From Chitinophaga niabensis (lineage in GTDB: Bacteria; Bacteroidota; Bacteroidia; Chitinophagales; Chitinophagaceae), in assembly GCF_900129465.1 (NCBI RefSeq), contig NZ_FSRA01000001.1:2916482-2980481 (forward strand): DNA of 64,000 bases, given 5' to 3'. Made by a program: the position numbers and the translations under genes. Below the pieces are notes generated by a model. It was given only the letters and a program-made list of their open reading frames with translations. It was not told the DNA's origin and ran no database searches. Of the stretch, positions 45,348 to 54,260 are shown piece by piece. Each line of letters begins with the position of its first letter. The first letter of the stretch is position 1.

Positions 45348-46406
45348 ATGAAACGCTTAACCCTTCTATTATTATTGTTTTCCTGTTCCGGGAAAAAAGA
45401 TAACCCGGCCCCACCACCACCGGACAAAGAGATGATCGTAAGCACCGTGGCTGGCAGTGGCACAAGGGGATTTGTAAATGGCAATGCTGCCACTGCACAG
45501 TTCAAAACTGTTTGGGGCGTTGCGGTAGACAAACTTGGCAATATCACAGTAGCAGACGGAGATAATAACTGCATACGGAGAATATCTGCATCCGGAGAAG
45601 TAACCACAATGTCCGGCAATGCCACACCAGGTTTTGTGAATGGGCCTTTAGCCGATGCCCGGTTTTACAATCCGCTGGGAGTGGCTATAACCACCAACAG
45701 TGCCGGTGAAACATTGGACATATATATAGCAGATGTTGTCAATTACAGTGTCCGGCATCTCACTGCAGGATTAGTTAGAACACTGGCAGGCACAGGTACT
45801 CCGGGCTTTACAGAAGGTTCCCCTGCTCTCCTCCGTCGCCCGATGGGCGTAGCTGTCAATGCCCAGGGTACTGTTTACGTAGCAGATATGGATAATCATG
45901 CCATACGGGCCATCGCCCCCAATGGCAATATGAGTACCTTAGCCGGAAACGGCACGCCGGGTGCTGAAGAAGGAACAGGTGCAGCAGCAAGGTTTAGCAG
46001 TCCCCATGGTGTTGCTGTAGACGCTCTGGGGAATGTATATGTGGCAGATTACAATAATCATCGCATCAGGAAAATAACGCCAGCAGGAGTAGTGAGTACC
46101 TTAGCCGGCAGTACCAGTGGCTACCAGGATGGTGTTGGTGCTGCAGCAAGATTCTCCTCTCCGCGTGGAGTAGCAACAGATGCACAAGGCAATGTATATG
46201 TAGCAGATGCAGGTAATCATCGCATCAGGAAAATAAGACCGGATGGCACTGTTACCACCATCGCCGGTAGCACACAGGGTTATGCAGATGGCCCTGCATT
46301 ACAGGCAAAGTTAGATACACCCAGTTCAGTAGCAGTAGACCAGAACGGAAATATCTATATAGGAGATTCAGGGAACTACAGGGTAAGAAAAATATCCCTG
46401 AAATAG
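45348..46406 (+). CDS. NHL-repeat six-bladed propeller lipoprotein
   Basis: The product has 352 residues from ATG 45348 (MKRLTLLLLLFSC with lipobox LFSC); an ATG eight codons earlier is less likely. A short Pro-rich linker (NPAPPPPDKE) leads to six NHL repeats, each with GVAVD..GNVYVAD..NHRIRKI. NHL propellers are binding platforms. The stop codon directly abuts the histidine kinase ATG (0-bp gap), so the two are translationally linked, which suggests the lipoprotein is a co-sensor. A TAGCTTTA box at 45300-45307 is a near -7 match. Confidence 0.88.
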   Translation: MKRLTLLLLLFSCSGKKDNPAPPPPDKEMIVSTVAGSGTRGFVNGNAATAQFKTVWGVAVDKLGNITVADGDNNCIRRISASGEVTTMSGNATPGFVNGPLADARFYNPLGVAITTNSAGETLDIYIADVVNYSVRHLTAGLVRTLAGTGTPGFTEGSPALLRRPMGVAVNAQGTVYVADMDNHAIRAIAPNGNMSTLAGNGTPGAEEGTGAAARFSSPHGVAVDALGNVYVADYNNHRIRKITPAGVVSTLAGSTSGYQDGVGAAARFSSPRGVATDAQGNVYVADAGNHRIRKIRPDGTVTTIAGSTQGYADGPALQAKLDTPSSVAVDQNGNIYIGDSGNYRVRKISLK

Positions 46407-49400
46407 ATGCATAAAGCAGTAATTTACAGGAAACGAATTCCCTTGTACGGCATGTACCGGTATTGCCTGTTTATCATAACCTTACTATACGCCCAAACGC
46501 TGCAAGCGCAGACAGACAGTCTGCGCTTCAGCCGGCTGGGAATGGAAGACGGTTTACCCGATGCAGCAATCACCGCCATTGTACAGGATGCAGAAGGTTT
46601 CTTATGGCTCAGCACCACCAATGGGCTCAGCCGCTATGATGGTACCACGTTCAGGAATTTCTTTCACGATAGCAGTAAAAATTCCCTCCCCGGCAATCAC
46701 ATTCAGAATATAATGAACTATGATGCAGATCACCTGGTAATAGCCACCACTTCAGGCCTCTCATTATTAAACACCCGCACCCTTCAGTTCAGGAACTTCC
46801 TGGTGAACAGCAAACCGTTTATGTTCAGCCGCGACAATAATTTCCGGGCTTTAGCCATCGACGAGAATAAAAATATCTGGGCAGGCACAAGAACAACTTT
46901 ATATTGTTTGAATGCAGAACTGAAGGCCCTGAAAACATTTAGAGGATATAGTGAAAAAGACTATAACAGGTTGCGAATGAACTATGTTTCTGACATTGGC
47001 GTATTGCAGGGAAATGAAATTCTGGCATGCCTTCAACGGGAAGACGAAACAGGTGAACTCTACCTATACGATCCACAAAAAGATTCGCTGCAAAAAATAC
47101 AGCAACTCCCCCACCATCCACTACGTGCACTCAATAATGCTATCAGTACCTACTGGAACATCGATGAAAAAGGAGGCGTGCGTATTGTACAGTTCCTGAC
47201 AGACAGTTTAATATATTTTAATCCCCTTAACCAAACCCGCCAGGCAACCAGGCTAATATTCAGCAATTCATCCAGAAGGATAGAAAGTACAATGACCAGG
47301 ATCATAAACGTGGGAGATCAGCTCCGGGCTATTATTTTTCAATCAGGAGGATTTGTACTGCTTCCTCCATCGTTTACGGGCCAGCCACTGCATGCCTATC
47401 TTCCGGAAATAAGCATCACCGCCGTTAAAAAGGACAAAGATGGCAACCTTTGGGTAGGCAGCACAAACGGTTTGTATAAGGCCGTTGGTACTGCTAAAGG
47501 CATAAGGTCTGTTGCCATTAATTGTGATATTGATACCACTGACTGGGCGCTGGAAAAGATCTCATTCGTTAATGACACCGTATGGTTAAGTTCTACCCCT
47601 TCAGGTTTTTTTCTCTTTTCTAAGGATCTCAACATGCTGGATCATGTGATACTTAAAGGGCGGGCTTACGAAAATATAACCTGGTATGCTTTGCAGTCAA
47701 ATGCCAGGGACACCTTATGGCTTAGTACCCAATCAGGCATGCGCTGGTATCACCAGGCCACACGCACATTTGGTATGCTGAAGGAAAAAGGCAAGCCCGA
47801 TGCGATGGACCGGCATCCCATACTCAATGCCTTCAAGGACAGCAAAGGACTGATATGGATGGGCATCGGCTTTGGAAATGGCGTAGCAAATTATGATCCG
47901 GCCAATCGGACCTTTAGCCATTATCCCTCTAAAGAAAGCGGCAATCCACTCCCTATCCGTCATGCATATGTGATTGCAGAGGATAACGAAAGCAATCTAT
48001 GGATGGGAAATGTGGATGGTGTTGGGCTGGCTTACTGGAAAAGGAATACAAACACTTTTGAATTGATCCCCCAGGATTACTATTCAACATTTGACAATGC
48101 CGCCATCTTCGCATTGCTCTGCAACCGCAGGCCTACACTCTGGGCAGCTACCGGGAACGGGCTTTTCAGATTCCATATCCCCACCCGCCGTTTTTCAAAA
48201 TACACAGCAGCAGACGGCCTTCCTTCCAGTTCATTGACCACTATAACAGAAGACAACAAAGGCCGTTTATGGATAGGCACCAGCAATGGGATCAGTTGCT
48301 TTTTGCCGGAAGAGAATAAGTTCATGAATTTCATGTACCCCATTGCCCTGCCTGAACCCAAAGTAGCAAACATGGCATACGATAGCAGCTCCGGCAAGAT
48401 CTTTTTTATCACACAACATTACCTGAGCTGCTTTAACCCGGATACACTGCTGGCCTCCCGGCCTGTACTTTCTTTAAAGATCACAGATGTACGCATCGGC
48501 AATACCCCCTGGCCCGTTCAGGCCAGCTACCGCATTCCATATACGCAGAACGATATCAATCTTGGTTTTACCGCTATCAATTTTTCAGATGGCCGCCTGA
48601 ACAGGTATTTCTACCGCATAGATGATAAAAAATGGATCCCGGTAGGCAACCAGCGCCAGGTCAGTTTCCTGAACCTCCCTCCCGGTGAATATGCCATTGC
48701 TATAAAAGCCGTCAACAACTCCGGCATCTGGAGCAATGAAACCAGTATTCATTTTACCATCCTGCACCCCTGGTGGAAAAAATGGTGGGTATTAACAGTT
48801 GCCATTTTATTAGCTGCAGCCATTATTACCTGGCTGGTAAAACGGCAGATCAGGGGGATCAGGAATGTAGCCGGCCTGAAACAAAAGATGGCTGAGACAG
48901 AAATGCAGGCCCTTCGCGCACAGATGAACCCACACTTCATCTTCAACTGCATCAACAGCATCGACGGCCTTATACAAAGCAATGATAAATACCATGCCAC
49001 CGTATATCTTAATAAATTCGCCAAACTGCTGCGCAATATACTGGACAGTTCCCGGCAAAACACGGTAACACTGGCAAAAGACCTGGAAACATTACAACTC
49101 TATATAGACCTGGAACAACTCAGGAATGAAAACAAATTCACTGTACAGATAGAAGCAGATGAATCTCTGTTACAAGATGATTATAAAGTGCCTCCACTGA
49201 TCGTACAACCTTATGTGGAAAATGCAATCATACATGGATTGAAGAACAGGCCAGATAATGAAGGCAGGTTATTCATCAGGATCTCTCACCGGCAGGAGCA
49301 TATTGAATACCTGATAGAAGATAACGGTGTAGGCAGAGATGCATTTAAAAGCAGTAGCCGCAAGCAGGATAACTCTTATGGCATGCAAATGAGCCGGGAC

Positions 49401-49511
49401 AGGATCCGGTTTTTCAATAATGAAGAAAATGCTTCCGTATCGGTGACCGATCTGAAGAAAGGCGGAAAGGCAGCAGGTACTATTGTAAAAGTATTATTAA
49501 AGATCCAATGA
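46407..49511 (+). CDS. LytS-like sensor histidine kinase with periplasmic propeller sensor
   Basis: The product has 1034 residues: signal peptide, Reg_prop propeller blades (GFLWLSTTNGLSRYDG, NLWVGSTNGLYKA, RLWIGTSNGISCF) over about 40-690, a Y_Y_Y domain (about 710-785), one span (about 793-813), then the His_kinase domain with the phospho-His in ALRAQMNPHFIFNCINSID (near 843) and a HATPase (IVQPYVENAIIHGLK, EDNGVGRD). This class phosphorylates LytTR regulators. The ATG at 46407 immediately follows the previous stop; ATG 46452 gives a tidier signal peptide. The regulator gene overlaps its end by 4 bp. Confidence 0.93.
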   Translation: MHKAVIYRKRIPLYGMYRYCLFIITLLYAQTLQAQTDSLRFSRLGMEDGLPDAAITAIVQDAEGFLWLSTTNGLSRYDGTTFRNFFHDSSKNSLPGNHIQNIMNYDADHLVIATTSGLSLLNTRTLQFRNFLVNSKPFMFSRDNNFRALAIDENKNIWAGTRTTLYCLNAELKALKTFRGYSEKDYNRLRMNYVSDIGVLQGNEILACLQREDETGELYLYDPQKDSLQKIQQLPHHPLRALNNAISTYWNIDEKGGVRIVQFLTDSLIYFNPLNQTRQATRLIFSNSSRRIESTMTRIINVGDQLRAIIFQSGGFVLLPPSFTGQPLHAYLPEISITAVKKDKDGNLWVGSTNGLYKAVGTAKGIRSVAINCDIDTTDWALEKISFVNDTVWLSSTPSGFFLFSKDLNMLDHVILKGRAYENITWYALQSNARDTLWLSTQSGMRWYHQATRTFGMLKEKGKPDAMDRHPILNAFKDSKGLIWMGIGFGNGVANYDPANRTFSHYPSKESGNPLPIRHAYVIAEDNESNLWMGNVDGVGLAYWKRNTNTFELIPQDYYSTFDNAAIFALLCNRRPTLWAATGNGLFRFHIPTRRFSKYTAADGLPSSSLTTITEDNKGRLWIGTSNGISCFLPEENKFMNFMYPIALPEPKVANMAYDSSSGKIFFITQHYLSCFNPDTLLASRPVLSLKITDVRIGNTPWPVQASYRIPYTQNDINLGFTAINFSDGRLNRYFYRIDDKKWIPVGNQRQVSFLNLPPGEYAIAIKAVNNSGIWSNETSIHFTILHPWWKKWWVLTVAILLAAAIITWLVKRQIRGIRNVAGLKQKMAETEMQALRAQMNPHFIFNCINSIDGLIQSNDKYHATVYLNKFAKLLRNILDSSRQNTVTLAKDLETLQLYIDLEQLRNENKFTVQIEADESLLQDDYKVPPLIVQPYVENAIIHGLKNRPDNEGRLFIRISHRQEHIEYLIEDNGVGRDAFKSSSRKQDNSYGMQMSRDRIRFFNNEENASVSVTDLKKGGKAAGTIVKVLLKIQ

Positions 49512-50260
49512 TGCTCACAGCAATTATCATAGACGATGAACAAAAAGGGCGCCTCGCGCTCCGGGAAAAACTGCATGACTACTGCCCTGATGTAAAACTG
49601 ATCGGCGAAGCGGCAGATGGCCTGGAAGGCCTGCAACTCATCAGGGAAAAGAAACCGGCCATTGTTTTCCTGGATATTGAAATGCCCCGGATGGATGGAT
49701 TTGATATGCTGCATGAACTACCGGAAAAAAATTTCCACCTGATCTTCACTACGGCATACGATCAATATGCCATAAAAGCGATCAGGTATGCCGCATTTGA
49801 TTATTTGCTAAAGCCGGTGGATATTGAAGAACTCAGAAGCGCCATTAAAAGAGCTGGCATGCAATCACAGCCGCATACGAACGAAAAACTGGAAGTACTG
49901 CAGCAAAACCTGCAAACCAGGCAACAGCTGAATAAAATTGCAATCCCCACACTGGAAGGCCTGCTCTTTTTTAACACTACAGACATTGTGCACCTGGAAG
50001 CCCAAAGCAACTATACCAATATCTATTTCACCAATGCGCCCAAGCTGATCGCATCCCGCACACTGAAGGAATTTGAAGAGCTATTACCTTCAGATATTTT
50101 CTTCCGCACACATCATTCTTTCATCATCAACCTGCACCACATCAAACGTTACATTAAAGGAGATGGCGGGCAGATAGAAATGCAGAACGGGCATTTTGCC
50201 TTACTCTCCCGCCGAAAGAAAGACAGGTTCATGGAGATCTGGGGTGGGGGTGCGATATAA
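49508..50260 (+). CDS. LytTR-family response regulator
   Basis: The product has 250 residues: receiver domain (1-120; acidic IIIDDE, phospho-acceptor D56 in IVFLDIEMPRMDG, LKPVDIEE) and a LytTR DNA-binding domain (about 145-250: VHLEAQSNYTNIYF, SRTLKEFEELLP, FFRTHHSFIINLHHIK). The ATGA overlap with the kinase gene shows it is the cognate partner. Its targets may include this operon or the divergent T9SS protein; no site was recognised. Confidence 0.94.
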   Translation: MMLTAIIIDDEQKGRLALREKLHDYCPDVKLIGEAADGLEGLQLIREKKPAIVFLDIEMPRMDGFDMLHELPEKNFHLIFTTAYDQYAIKAIRYAAFDYLLKPVDIEELRSAIKRAGMQSQPHTNEKLEVLQQNLQTRQQLNKIAIPTLEGLLFFNTTDIVHLEAQSNYTNIYFTNAPKLIASRTLKEFEELLPSDIFFRTHHSFIINLHHIKRYIKGDGGQIEMQNGHFALLSRRKKDRFMEIWGGGAI

Positions 50261-50372
50261 AACTTCGCTGCCGTTATAACATCAAATCCGGCAATAATGT
50301 AGCATAACCTTTCCTAAGTTAGCTGAAAATCAAGCAACTAAAAAAAGATTTATACATTTCGATATATCTATT

Positions 50373-50380
50373 TATATTTG
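50373..50380 (+). promoter_or_regulatory. -7 promoter box for the ArsR-MFS operon
   Basis: TATATTTG is an exact TAnnTTTG match, 18 bp before the ATG at 50399. The 8-bp palindrome GATATATC (50361-50368) lies just upstream and may be part of an autoregulatory site. Confidence 0.6.
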
Positions 50381-50398
50381 CAGGGTAAATGAGGAAGT

Positions 50399-50677
50399 AT
50401 GGACAGTAAAAAGTTTGAAAAGATTTCTAAAGCCTTGAGTGACTCAAGCAGGATTGCTATTCTCGAGAAGTTCAAAAAGAAAAAAGACGACTGTTTATAC
50501 TGCACCGAAGTACACGATTTTCTTGACCTGGCCCAACCATCCATTTCTCACCACCTGAAGCAACTGGTTGACGCGGACCTTCTCATTCCCGAAAAAGAAG
50601 GGCGAAACCTGAAGTACTTATTAAACCAGGCCGTCCTGGATGATTACATTAAATTCCTTAGCGCACTGAAATGCTAA
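50399..50677 (+). CDS. ArsR-family repressor with CxxC motif
   Basis: The product has 92 residues. Winged helix: KALSDSSRIAILEKF, recognition helix LAQPSISHHLKQLVDADLL, wing PEKEGRNLKYLL. C32 and C35 (DDCLYCTEVHD) lie close to the position of the ELCVCDL metal site of classical ArsR, and the final residue is C92. Together they could bind a thiophilic metal(loid) or act as a redox switch. That is inference from position. The gene precedes an MFS efflux pump on the same strand. Confidence 0.88.
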   Translation: MDSKKFEKISKALSDSSRIAILEKFKKKKDDCLYCTEVHDFLDLAQPSISHHLKQLVDADLLIPEKEGRNLKYLLNQAVLDDYIKFLSALKC

Positions 50678-50713
50678 TATAGACCTCTAAGAAAAACCCG
50701 ATTTAATCACTTA

Positions 50714-50744
50714 CGATGCAAAACATCGAAACATTTGAATGTTT
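50714..50744 (+). promoter_or_regulatory. Two adjacent inverted repeats before the MFS start
   Basis: CGATG (50714-50718) pairs with CATCG (50724-50728), and AAACATTTGAATGTTT (50729-50744) is a perfect 7-2-7 palindrome. Both lie between the ArsR and MFS genes, ending 6 nt before ATG 50751. They could be a second operator or a translation-control hairpin. Confidence 0.45.
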
Positions 50745-50750
50745 GAATTT

Positions 50751-51965
50751 ATGAAGAAGTCGATCTATATTATGGCGCTTGGCGCATTTGGTATTATTAC
50801 CACAGAATTTGGAGTGATTGGAATTATGCCAACCATCGCCAAAGAGTTCAATGTCTCTATTGATACAGCAGGCTGGCTGCTGAGTGGCTTTGCCTTAACG
50901 ATTGCATTAACGGGGCCCTTTTCCGTGATGCTTACATCAAAGATCAACCGTAAGCTCATGATGTGCCTGGTACTGGGCATCTTCGTGTTATCCAATATCA
51001 TGTCTGCCCTCGCACCTAATTTCGCGGTGTTGATGATTGCACGGATCCTGCCTGCATTCCTGCATCCTGTTTTCTGGGCTGTAGCTACCGTGGCCGCCTC
51101 TAAACAGGTAGAGCCGAAAGATGCACCCAAAGCAGTGTCTGTTGTGTTAGGTGGATTGAGTGTTGCGGCTGTATTAGGTGTTCCCATTACTACTTATGTG
51201 GCAGAACTTTATAACTGGCAGGCATCCTTTTACCTTTCAGGACTTATTAACCTGATCGCTTTTGCAGGGCTGGTGGCTTACATACCATCCATGCCGGTAA
51301 AGGAAAATGTAACACCTGAAAACCAGTTAAAGATATTAGGCAAACCACAGCTCTGGGTAAACCTCGTGGCTACATTGATCATGATCGCCGGGATGTTTGC
51401 CACCTTTGGTTACCTCGCGGAATATTTAGGAAAGATCTCTCACATGAGCGGAGGCCACATCAGCCTGATGCTGTTGCTGTTCGGTACCACCGGTATTGTA
51501 GGTAACTGGCTTACAGGGATTGCCTTAAGCAAGAATGTGATCCTCACCACCAGGGTGTTCCTGCTTTCTTTGGTAGCTGTGCATCTCATGGCCTATACCT
51601 TTGGCGGATTATTTGTACCCATGGCTATCATCATCTCTATCTGGGGATTCATCCATACCGGTGGTTTCTTAATCGGGCAAACACGCTCTACATCTGAAGC
51701 CCCCGAAGCTCCGGAACTGGCAGCCAGCCTGATGGTTTCTTTCGGGAACGCTGGTGTAACCTTAGGCTCTTTGTTAGGCGGATTTATGATCATCCATTAC
51801 GGTATTCAACAGGTGATCTGGATCAGTATCGTGCTGTTTGCAGTAGCCTTCGGATTAACCTTTGTGAATGTTAAAAAAGCTATAGTAACAGCAGAAGCGG
51901 AAGAAGAAGCAATAGAAGAATTAGTGTTTGAAGAAGAACCTGTCCTTGAGCTTTCAAGGGACTAG
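50751..51965 (+). CDS. MFS transporter, AraJ/sugar-efflux-like
   Basis: The product has about 404 residues with 12 predicted spans. I prefer ATG 50751 (MKKSIYIMALGAFGIITTEFG); an ATG four codons earlier lies inside a palindrome. Features such as GIMPTIAKEFNVSIDTAGWL and MLTSKINRKLMMCLVLGIF match the DHA1-type arabinose efflux/chloramphenicol-resistance-like group. The C-terminus has an unusually acidic cytoplasmic tail (AEAEEEAIEELVFEEEP). It is probably drug or metabolite efflux controlled by the ArsR repressor upstream. Confidence 0.85.
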   Translation: MKKSIYIMALGAFGIITTEFGVIGIMPTIAKEFNVSIDTAGWLLSGFALTIALTGPFSVMLTSKINRKLMMCLVLGIFVLSNIMSALAPNFAVLMIARILPAFLHPVFWAVATVAASKQVEPKDAPKAVSVVLGGLSVAAVLGVPITTYVAELYNWQASFYLSGLINLIAFAGLVAYIPSMPVKENVTPENQLKILGKPQLWVNLVATLIMIAGMFATFGYLAEYLGKISHMSGGHISLMLLLFGTTGIVGNWLTGIALSKNVILTTRVFLLSLVAVHLMAYTFGGLFVPMAIIISIWGFIHTGGFLIGQTRSTSEAPEAPELAASLMVSFGNAGVTLGSLLGGFMIIHYGIQQVIWISIVLFAVAFGLTFVNVKKAIVTAEAEEEAIEELVFEEEPVLELSRD

Positions 51966-51979
51966 TGGAACAGTGTATG

Positions 51980-52015
51980 TTCCGTGAAGACCCGCAAAGG
52001 TTTTCACGGAACTTT
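51980..52015. terminator. Bidirectional intrinsic terminator
   Basis: TTCCGTGAAGACC (51980-51992) pairs with GGTTTTCACGGAA (51999-52011, one mismatch), followed by a T-run. It serves the MFS gene and probably the convergent lipoprotein gene. Confidence 0.8.
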
Positions 52016-52525
52016 TTATTTTGAGTAATATCCTATCACCTTATAGGTTCCCTGCACCTTACCAAACACAAAAACTGTTTTAGCTGCATTCACTTCAAAC
52101 AATTTGGAATCTTTATCGGTTAATTTCCGCAGCTCGGCGTAATCTGCATTCTGCCCTTCTTTTATATACTCCTCTCCCAATTTGGGTACTAAGTTCCTCA
52201 CATCTGCAGTGAAAACGTCCTTATACTTTGAATGAAAATCCGCATCACTCAGCTCTCCTTTTGATGTTTGCAACGGAAAATGTATGGTGCCCTTCAATTG
52301 GTCTTCACTATTCTGCTCCACAGCTGTTTTGAAACTCCCGAAAGCAGTTTCAAACAATTGATCATCTGTGCTGACGGAGGTTCTGGGACCACCACCAGGC
52401 ATCTGGGATATCGTATCTTCTGCGGGAGGAACAGCTGATGAATCTGCAGTCTGTTTCGGGCCAATGTTGTTACAAGCCAGAACGGCTATACATAAACAAC
52501 CAAGTAAAAAACGTGGGTAGATCAT
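52016..52525 (-). CDS. Hypothetical lipoprotein
   Basis: The product has 169 residues from ATG 52525, giving the lipoprotein signal MIYPRFLLGCLCIAVLAC. A ~45-residue low-complexity, acidic/Pro-rich linker follows, then an alpha/beta domain (about 60-169: DDQLFETAFGSFKTAVEQNS, ending KVIGYYSK). The folded part resembles small NTF2-like or DUF-type secreted proteins of Bacteroidota, but I cannot name a family. It stands alone in its transcript. Confidence 0.72.
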   Translation of the reverse strand: MIYPRFLLGCLCIAVLACNNIGPKQTADSSAVPPAEDTISQMPGGGPRTSVSTDDQLFETAFGSFKTAVEQNSEDQLKGTIHFPLQTSKGELSDADFHSKYKDVFTADVRNLVPKLGEEYIKEGQNADYAELRKLTDKDSKLFEVNAAKTVFVFGKVQGTYKVIGYYSK

Positions 52526-52605
52526 AACACATGGTTTTGATCTATCAGGGAACAATTAATATGCCTTTTATATCAAAATACTGCTGTTCAATATATCGCA
52601 GCCCC

Positions 52606-53760
52606 TTATACTTTCTTCATCTTCAGTTTCAACACACCTGCCGCTTTCGTATAACCACCTTCTGCCCCATCCACAAAATGAATATGATCATCTTTCAGAT
52701 CACGTACGTAACAGGACATCACGGATTCATTACTAACATAGAGCGCGTACCTGATCTCTCCCACTTCCTCCAGTGCATTCAACGCTTCCTGCAAAAGCAA
52801 GCGCTGCTGCGCCGTACCGGTTATCACGGTATTGATCTTACCGTCCACCACCAATGTATCAGACATCTCTACCAAACGGCTCAGGTAATTCTTCCCGTTT
52901 TGTGTTCTGAAATAAATGAACCCCAGCAACGCAGTGAACCAATCCTGGATCAGTTTAAACATCTTTACATTGCCCGACTTCATCCGCATTTCCTGCATGA
53001 TGGCTGTATAAGTGGATTTCAGCTTAAGCTTTGCAACTGATATGGGTTGCCTTTTCTGTGGCATGCCATAGATCTCATCAATAGCAGAGATCACCTTTTT
53101 ATAAGCTGTTGATTGCCTGGCTCCCTCTGCCGCAATAGCCAGCAAGGTCACTACTTCAAAATTGTTTTCCGGCGGTTTAACCTTATCCCACCTGCACATC
53201 ATACCTGTAAGGTCCAGCTCATGATCAGGTGCTTCCAGTTCGCCCAACTGGTAATCTTCTCCCTTTATTACTTTCTCCGCATAGTTCAGGCCATCCCCTA
53301 ATATAATGGGGATCGCAAAGTTCCCCGAACTGCTGAACTTTGTTATTTTCAGTTCATGCCCCAAAGCATAGATAGCTTTAACCGGCACGGTGCCTGCACG
53401 CAATTCAAGATCATAATCCCTGCGCATGTTCTTCCGGTATAACTGCAATGCCCGCATGGCAGTATCTACAACAGAAGGCGGTACAATGAAAGTAGCCCCA
53501 TCCCCTCCAAAGAAGAAAGGAACACTGATATTTACTTTATAACTGATATTGAGTACCGCCACGATGCTTCCTGTGGCAATCAGGTTAACGGTTTCATGCA
53601 GTCCATTCCGGATCGCTGAAGTAGAGCTTTTAATGTCTGTGATAATAACATGCCAGTTCCCGGGAACATTATAGAATAAATGGTCCTCTGTTAAAAGATC
53701 GCTGAGTGCAATGCGGTTTACCGGCAACCTGGAGTAAAACTGTTCGTTGTTATCAGACAT
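52606..53760 (-). CDS. DUF3095 protein, class III nucleotidyl-cyclase-like
   Basis: The product has 384 residues and is cytoplasmic. The N-terminus has features of class III cyclase catalytic domains: a strand with the first metal-binding Asp (VIITDIKSSTSAI, D42) and a second turn FFFGGDGATFIV (85-88 GGDG). These match the DUF3095 family. Class III cyclases need two such elements on a homodimer plus a transition-state Asn/Arg pair that I cannot place. Function is unproven. The start codon lies in the 3' arm of a 39-nt near-perfect palindrome. Confidence 0.85.
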   Translation of the reverse strand: MSDNNEQFYSRLPVNRIALSDLLTEDHLFYNVPGNWHVIITDIKSSTSAIRNGLHETVNLIATGSIVAVLNISYKVNISVPFFFGGDGATFIVPPSVVDTAMRALQLYRKNMRRDYDLELRAGTVPVKAIYALGHELKITKFSSSGNFAIPIILGDGLNYAEKVIKGEDYQLGELEAPDHELDLTGMMCRWDKVKPPENNFEVVTLLAIAAEGARQSTAYKKVISAIDEIYGMPQKRQPISVAKLKLKSTYTAIMQEMRMKSGNVKMFKLIQDWFTALLGFIYFRTQNGKNYLSRLVEMSDTLVVDGKINTVITGTAQQRLLLQEALNALEEVGEIRYALYVSNESVMSCYVRDLKDDHIHFVDGAEGGYTKAAGVLKLKMKKV

Positions 53761-53796
53761 GTTATCCGAAATTTAAGATAAATTACGGATAACATG
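53758..53796 (-). promoter_or_regulatory. 39-nt near-perfect palindrome covering the DUF3095 start codon
   Basis: CATGTTATCCG (53758-53768) and CGGATAACATG (53786-53796) are perfect 11-bp inverted arms. The 17 bases between them add six more pairs (AATTTA/TAAATT), leaving one A-A mismatch and a three-base loop. The start codon (53758-53760 complement) lies in the 3' arm of the mRNA hairpin. No T-run follows, so a simple terminator is unlikely. Confidence 0.7.
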
Positions 53797-53801
53797 GCGC
53801 T

Positions 53802-54242
53802 TTAAGCTTTATAAGGGCTACCGCTTCCACCATTCAGCAGGTCCTTTAAACTTCCCAGGAATTGGTCCCAGCCTGCCGAACAGAAACTATAACATTCAAA
53901 CTCCTGCGTTAATCCTTCGTGCAGCATATCCAGTTTGGAAGGGCCTATCTCCCAGTAAACCTTTGTACCTATCCATTCTGATTTGTCATGGATCGGCGCG
54001 TCTACATCAATGAAAAAGTTCACACAGGTCCAGGTGACCTTTTTGTTGGGCACCAGCTCTGTGACACGCATATGGATCAGGTTCTTTCCCTGGAACTTTA
54101 CCGTAAACTCATCATTCACTTTTGCGGCTGCACCACTATAATCTTCTGACCACCAGGCAGCAATGCCTGTGGTAAGGGCTGAATAAATAACTTCCGGCGT
54201 AGCCTGAACAGCCAGGCTGCTCTTGTAATCTGTTGTTGTCAT
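53802..54242 (-). CDS. SRPBCC domain protein
   Basis: The product has 146 residues from ATG 54242 (MTTTDYKSSLAVQATPEVIY). It is an AHSA1-type helix-grip protein: TTGIAAWWSEDYSGAA, FTVKFQGKNLIHMRV, WTCVNFFID, with a C-terminal helix. It is divergent from the GlxA-type regulator gene, with a shared 122-bp promoter region and a good -7 box. The regulator probably controls it. Confidence 0.87.
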   Translation of the reverse strand: MTTTDYKSSLAVQATPEVIYSALTTGIAAWWSEDYSGAAAKVNDEFTVKFQGKNLIHMRVTELVPNKKVTWTCVNFFIDVDAPIHDKSEWIGTKVYWEIGPSKLDMLHEGLTQEFECYSFCSAGWDQFLGSLKDLLNGGSGSPYKA

Positions 54243-54260
54243 AAGATGGTCCTTTTTATA

